Shown one piece after another: positions 5,086 to 5,825 of a stretch of 5,825 nt of DNA. The notes under the pieces were generated by a model, which ran no database searches, was not told the DNA's origin, and was given only the letters and a program-made list of their open reading frames with translations. The position numbers and the translations under genes were made by a program. Position 1 is the stretch's first letter; the number at the start of each line of letters is the position of its first letter. The stretch comes from Deltaproteobacteria bacterium (GTDB taxonomy: Bacteria > Myxococcota_A > Polyangia > Polyangiales > Houyiibacteriaceae): positions 1-5,825 of the forward strand of contig QMMB01000236.1 in NCBI GenBank assembly GCA_003647035.1. The letters are read 5' to 3'.

Positions 5086-5825
5086 ATGCGGTGGCTAGTC
5101 GTGGCGTTTCTTGGACTTGCGAGCTTGCTCCAATCGAGCGACGCGAGAGCGTGCTCCTGCATGAAGTTGTCCCCGTCCGAGGGGCTTTCGTCGTCCCATG
5201 CTGTCTTCAGCGGCGAGGTCACTGACATCAAACCGAACGAGGCGACTCGGTTTGGCGGGTTGGAAGTCACGCTCCGCGTGAAACGCTTCTGGAAGGGCGA
5301 GCCCAAGGCAGAGATCAAGGTTCACACGGCGGGGAGCAGCGCCGCTTGCGGATACACCTTCGTCAAAGGCGAAACGTATCTCGTTTATGCTCTGCACGAC
5401 CACGCCGACCCCATGCGGGTAAGCCTCTGCAGCCGGACCAAGCACATCGACGACGCGAAAGAAGATCTCCGTTTTCTCGGGAAGCCTTCGCATCGGTTCG
5501 ATGACGGGCGTGGCAACAAGGGCAAGTGCGCCGCAGCGCCGGCAGGCACCGGTGGATCCGGCTTCGGGTTGCTCGCTTTGCTTCTGATGGGCGCAACACT
5601 CGCCAGGCGACGCCTGCCGCACGTGCTCGCTGGCGCCATGCTGACCGTATCGCTCTTTGGCTGCAGCACCGCACCGGCAAGGCCGGCGCTCATGGCCAAC
5701 ATGGCGAACGACGACGTGACCGTTGCCCAGTTGCGCGCGATCGACTACGCGTACGCGGACCGGTTCGGTCAACTCGTGGCGGCGTGCGTGGCGGATATCG
5801 TCGCGCAGAGCGACGACGCGCAGCT
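5086..5825 (+). CDS. TIMP/netrin-like secreted protein with MYXO-CTERM-like tail, continuing in frame (partial)
   Basis: 246 complete codons are visible with no stop before the window ends. ATG 5086 follows AAGGTGG at good spacing. Residues 1-22 form a signal peptide ending ARA. The mature part begins at C23-S-C25, as in bacterial TIMP/NTR-like domains, and continues with AVFSGEVTDI (39-48), a VTLRVKRFWKG strand (61-71) and further cysteines at 88 and 115, ending near 132. A linker leads to C148, a small-residue spacer, a hydrophobic run (160-172) and R174-R175-R176, matching the MYXO-CTERM sorting signal. This normally sits at the very C-terminus. Here the frame continues into a second hydrophobic run with a lipobox-like L190-F191-G192-C193 and at least 50 further residues. 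Function is probably extracellular or surface-bound; a protease-inhibitor role is not shown. Confidence 0.8.
   Translation, partial: MRWLVVAFLGLASLLQSSDARACSCMKLSPSEGLSSSHAVFSGEVTDIKPNEATRFGGLEVTLRVKRFWKGEPKAEIKVHTAGSSAACGYTFVKGETYLVYALHDHADPMRVSLCSRTKHIDDAKEDLRFLGKPSHRFDDGRGNKGKCAAAPAGTGGSGFGLLALLLMGATLARRRLPHVLAGAMLTVSLFGCSTAPARPALMANMANDDVTVAQLRAIDYAYADRFGQLVAACVADIVAQSDDAQ

Noticed and set aside
5095..5772. Long minus-strand open frame opposite the TIMP-like gene
   Set aside because: Composition is rich in Arg, Ala and His with no recognisable domain, while the plus strand has a signal peptide, ribosome binding site, conserved cysteines and a sorting tail.

Overview
This window comes from a high-GC bacterium, most likely a member of the Myxococcota (myxobacteria). 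The best clue is the gene at the right edge. It carries a MYXO-CTERM-like tail (an isolated Cys, a small-residue linker, a hydrophobic segment, then Arg-Arg-Arg) behind a TIMP/netrin-like domain. A glycine-rich lipoprotein begins at the left edge, and a soluble sigma/anti-sigma pair lies inside; both fit that lineage. Placement below phylum is not possible from this sequence.

Left part (1-2039): on the minus strand there is the first 52 codons of a secreted lipoprotein (1-156), then a gene for a di-iron-type metallo-beta-lactamase-fold protein (376-1053, or up to 1089). Facing it on the plus strand is a sigma-70 family sigma factor (1096-1497), whose stop overlaps the start of a putative soluble anti-sigma partner (1494-2039). 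The 5' ends of the two divergent genes collide. Sigma region 2 sequence continues upstream of the first usable start codon, and the hydrolase appears to lack its usual N-terminal strand, so an old deletion joining the two genes near position 1000 is plausible.

Middle (2084-3901): an extended short-chain dehydrogenase-like gene, without the usual catalytic Tyr, overlaps tadA (tRNA adenosine deaminase) by an ATGA. These are followed by tRNA-Ser(CGA), tRNA-Ser(GGA) and the small bacterial SRP RNA (4.5S/ffs), which ends in its own U-tract terminator. A clear TTGACA promoter overlaps the tadA stop codon and probably starts the tRNA-tRNA-SRP RNA transcript. The tadA / tRNA-Ser / SRP RNA order resembles the block that precedes dnaX in several bacteria such as Bacillus subtilis, but dnaX does not follow here.

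Right part (3956-5825): a secreted or membrane-anchored protein of unknown function is followed, on the opposite strand, by tRNA-Arg(ACG) and tRNA-Ser(GCT), each with its own recognisable promoter. tRNA-Arg(ACG) is the classical substrate of TadA, so the enzyme and its substrate lie less than 1.3 kb apart. A 36-bp perfect inverted repeat links tRNA-Ser(GGA) and tRNA-Ser(GCT) and brackets the SRP RNA, the unknown gene and tRNA-Arg. The window ends inside the TIMP-like/MYXO-CTERM gene, whose reading frame runs without a stop into what looks like a second lipoprotein signal sequence.

Most of the content is translation housekeeping (wobble-editing enzyme, four tRNAs, SRP RNA) between a regulatory pair and exported proteins. 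I see no defence, mobile or CRISPR system. The points most worth checking are the sigma/hydrolase 5' collision and the MYXO-CTERM/lipobox in-frame join.
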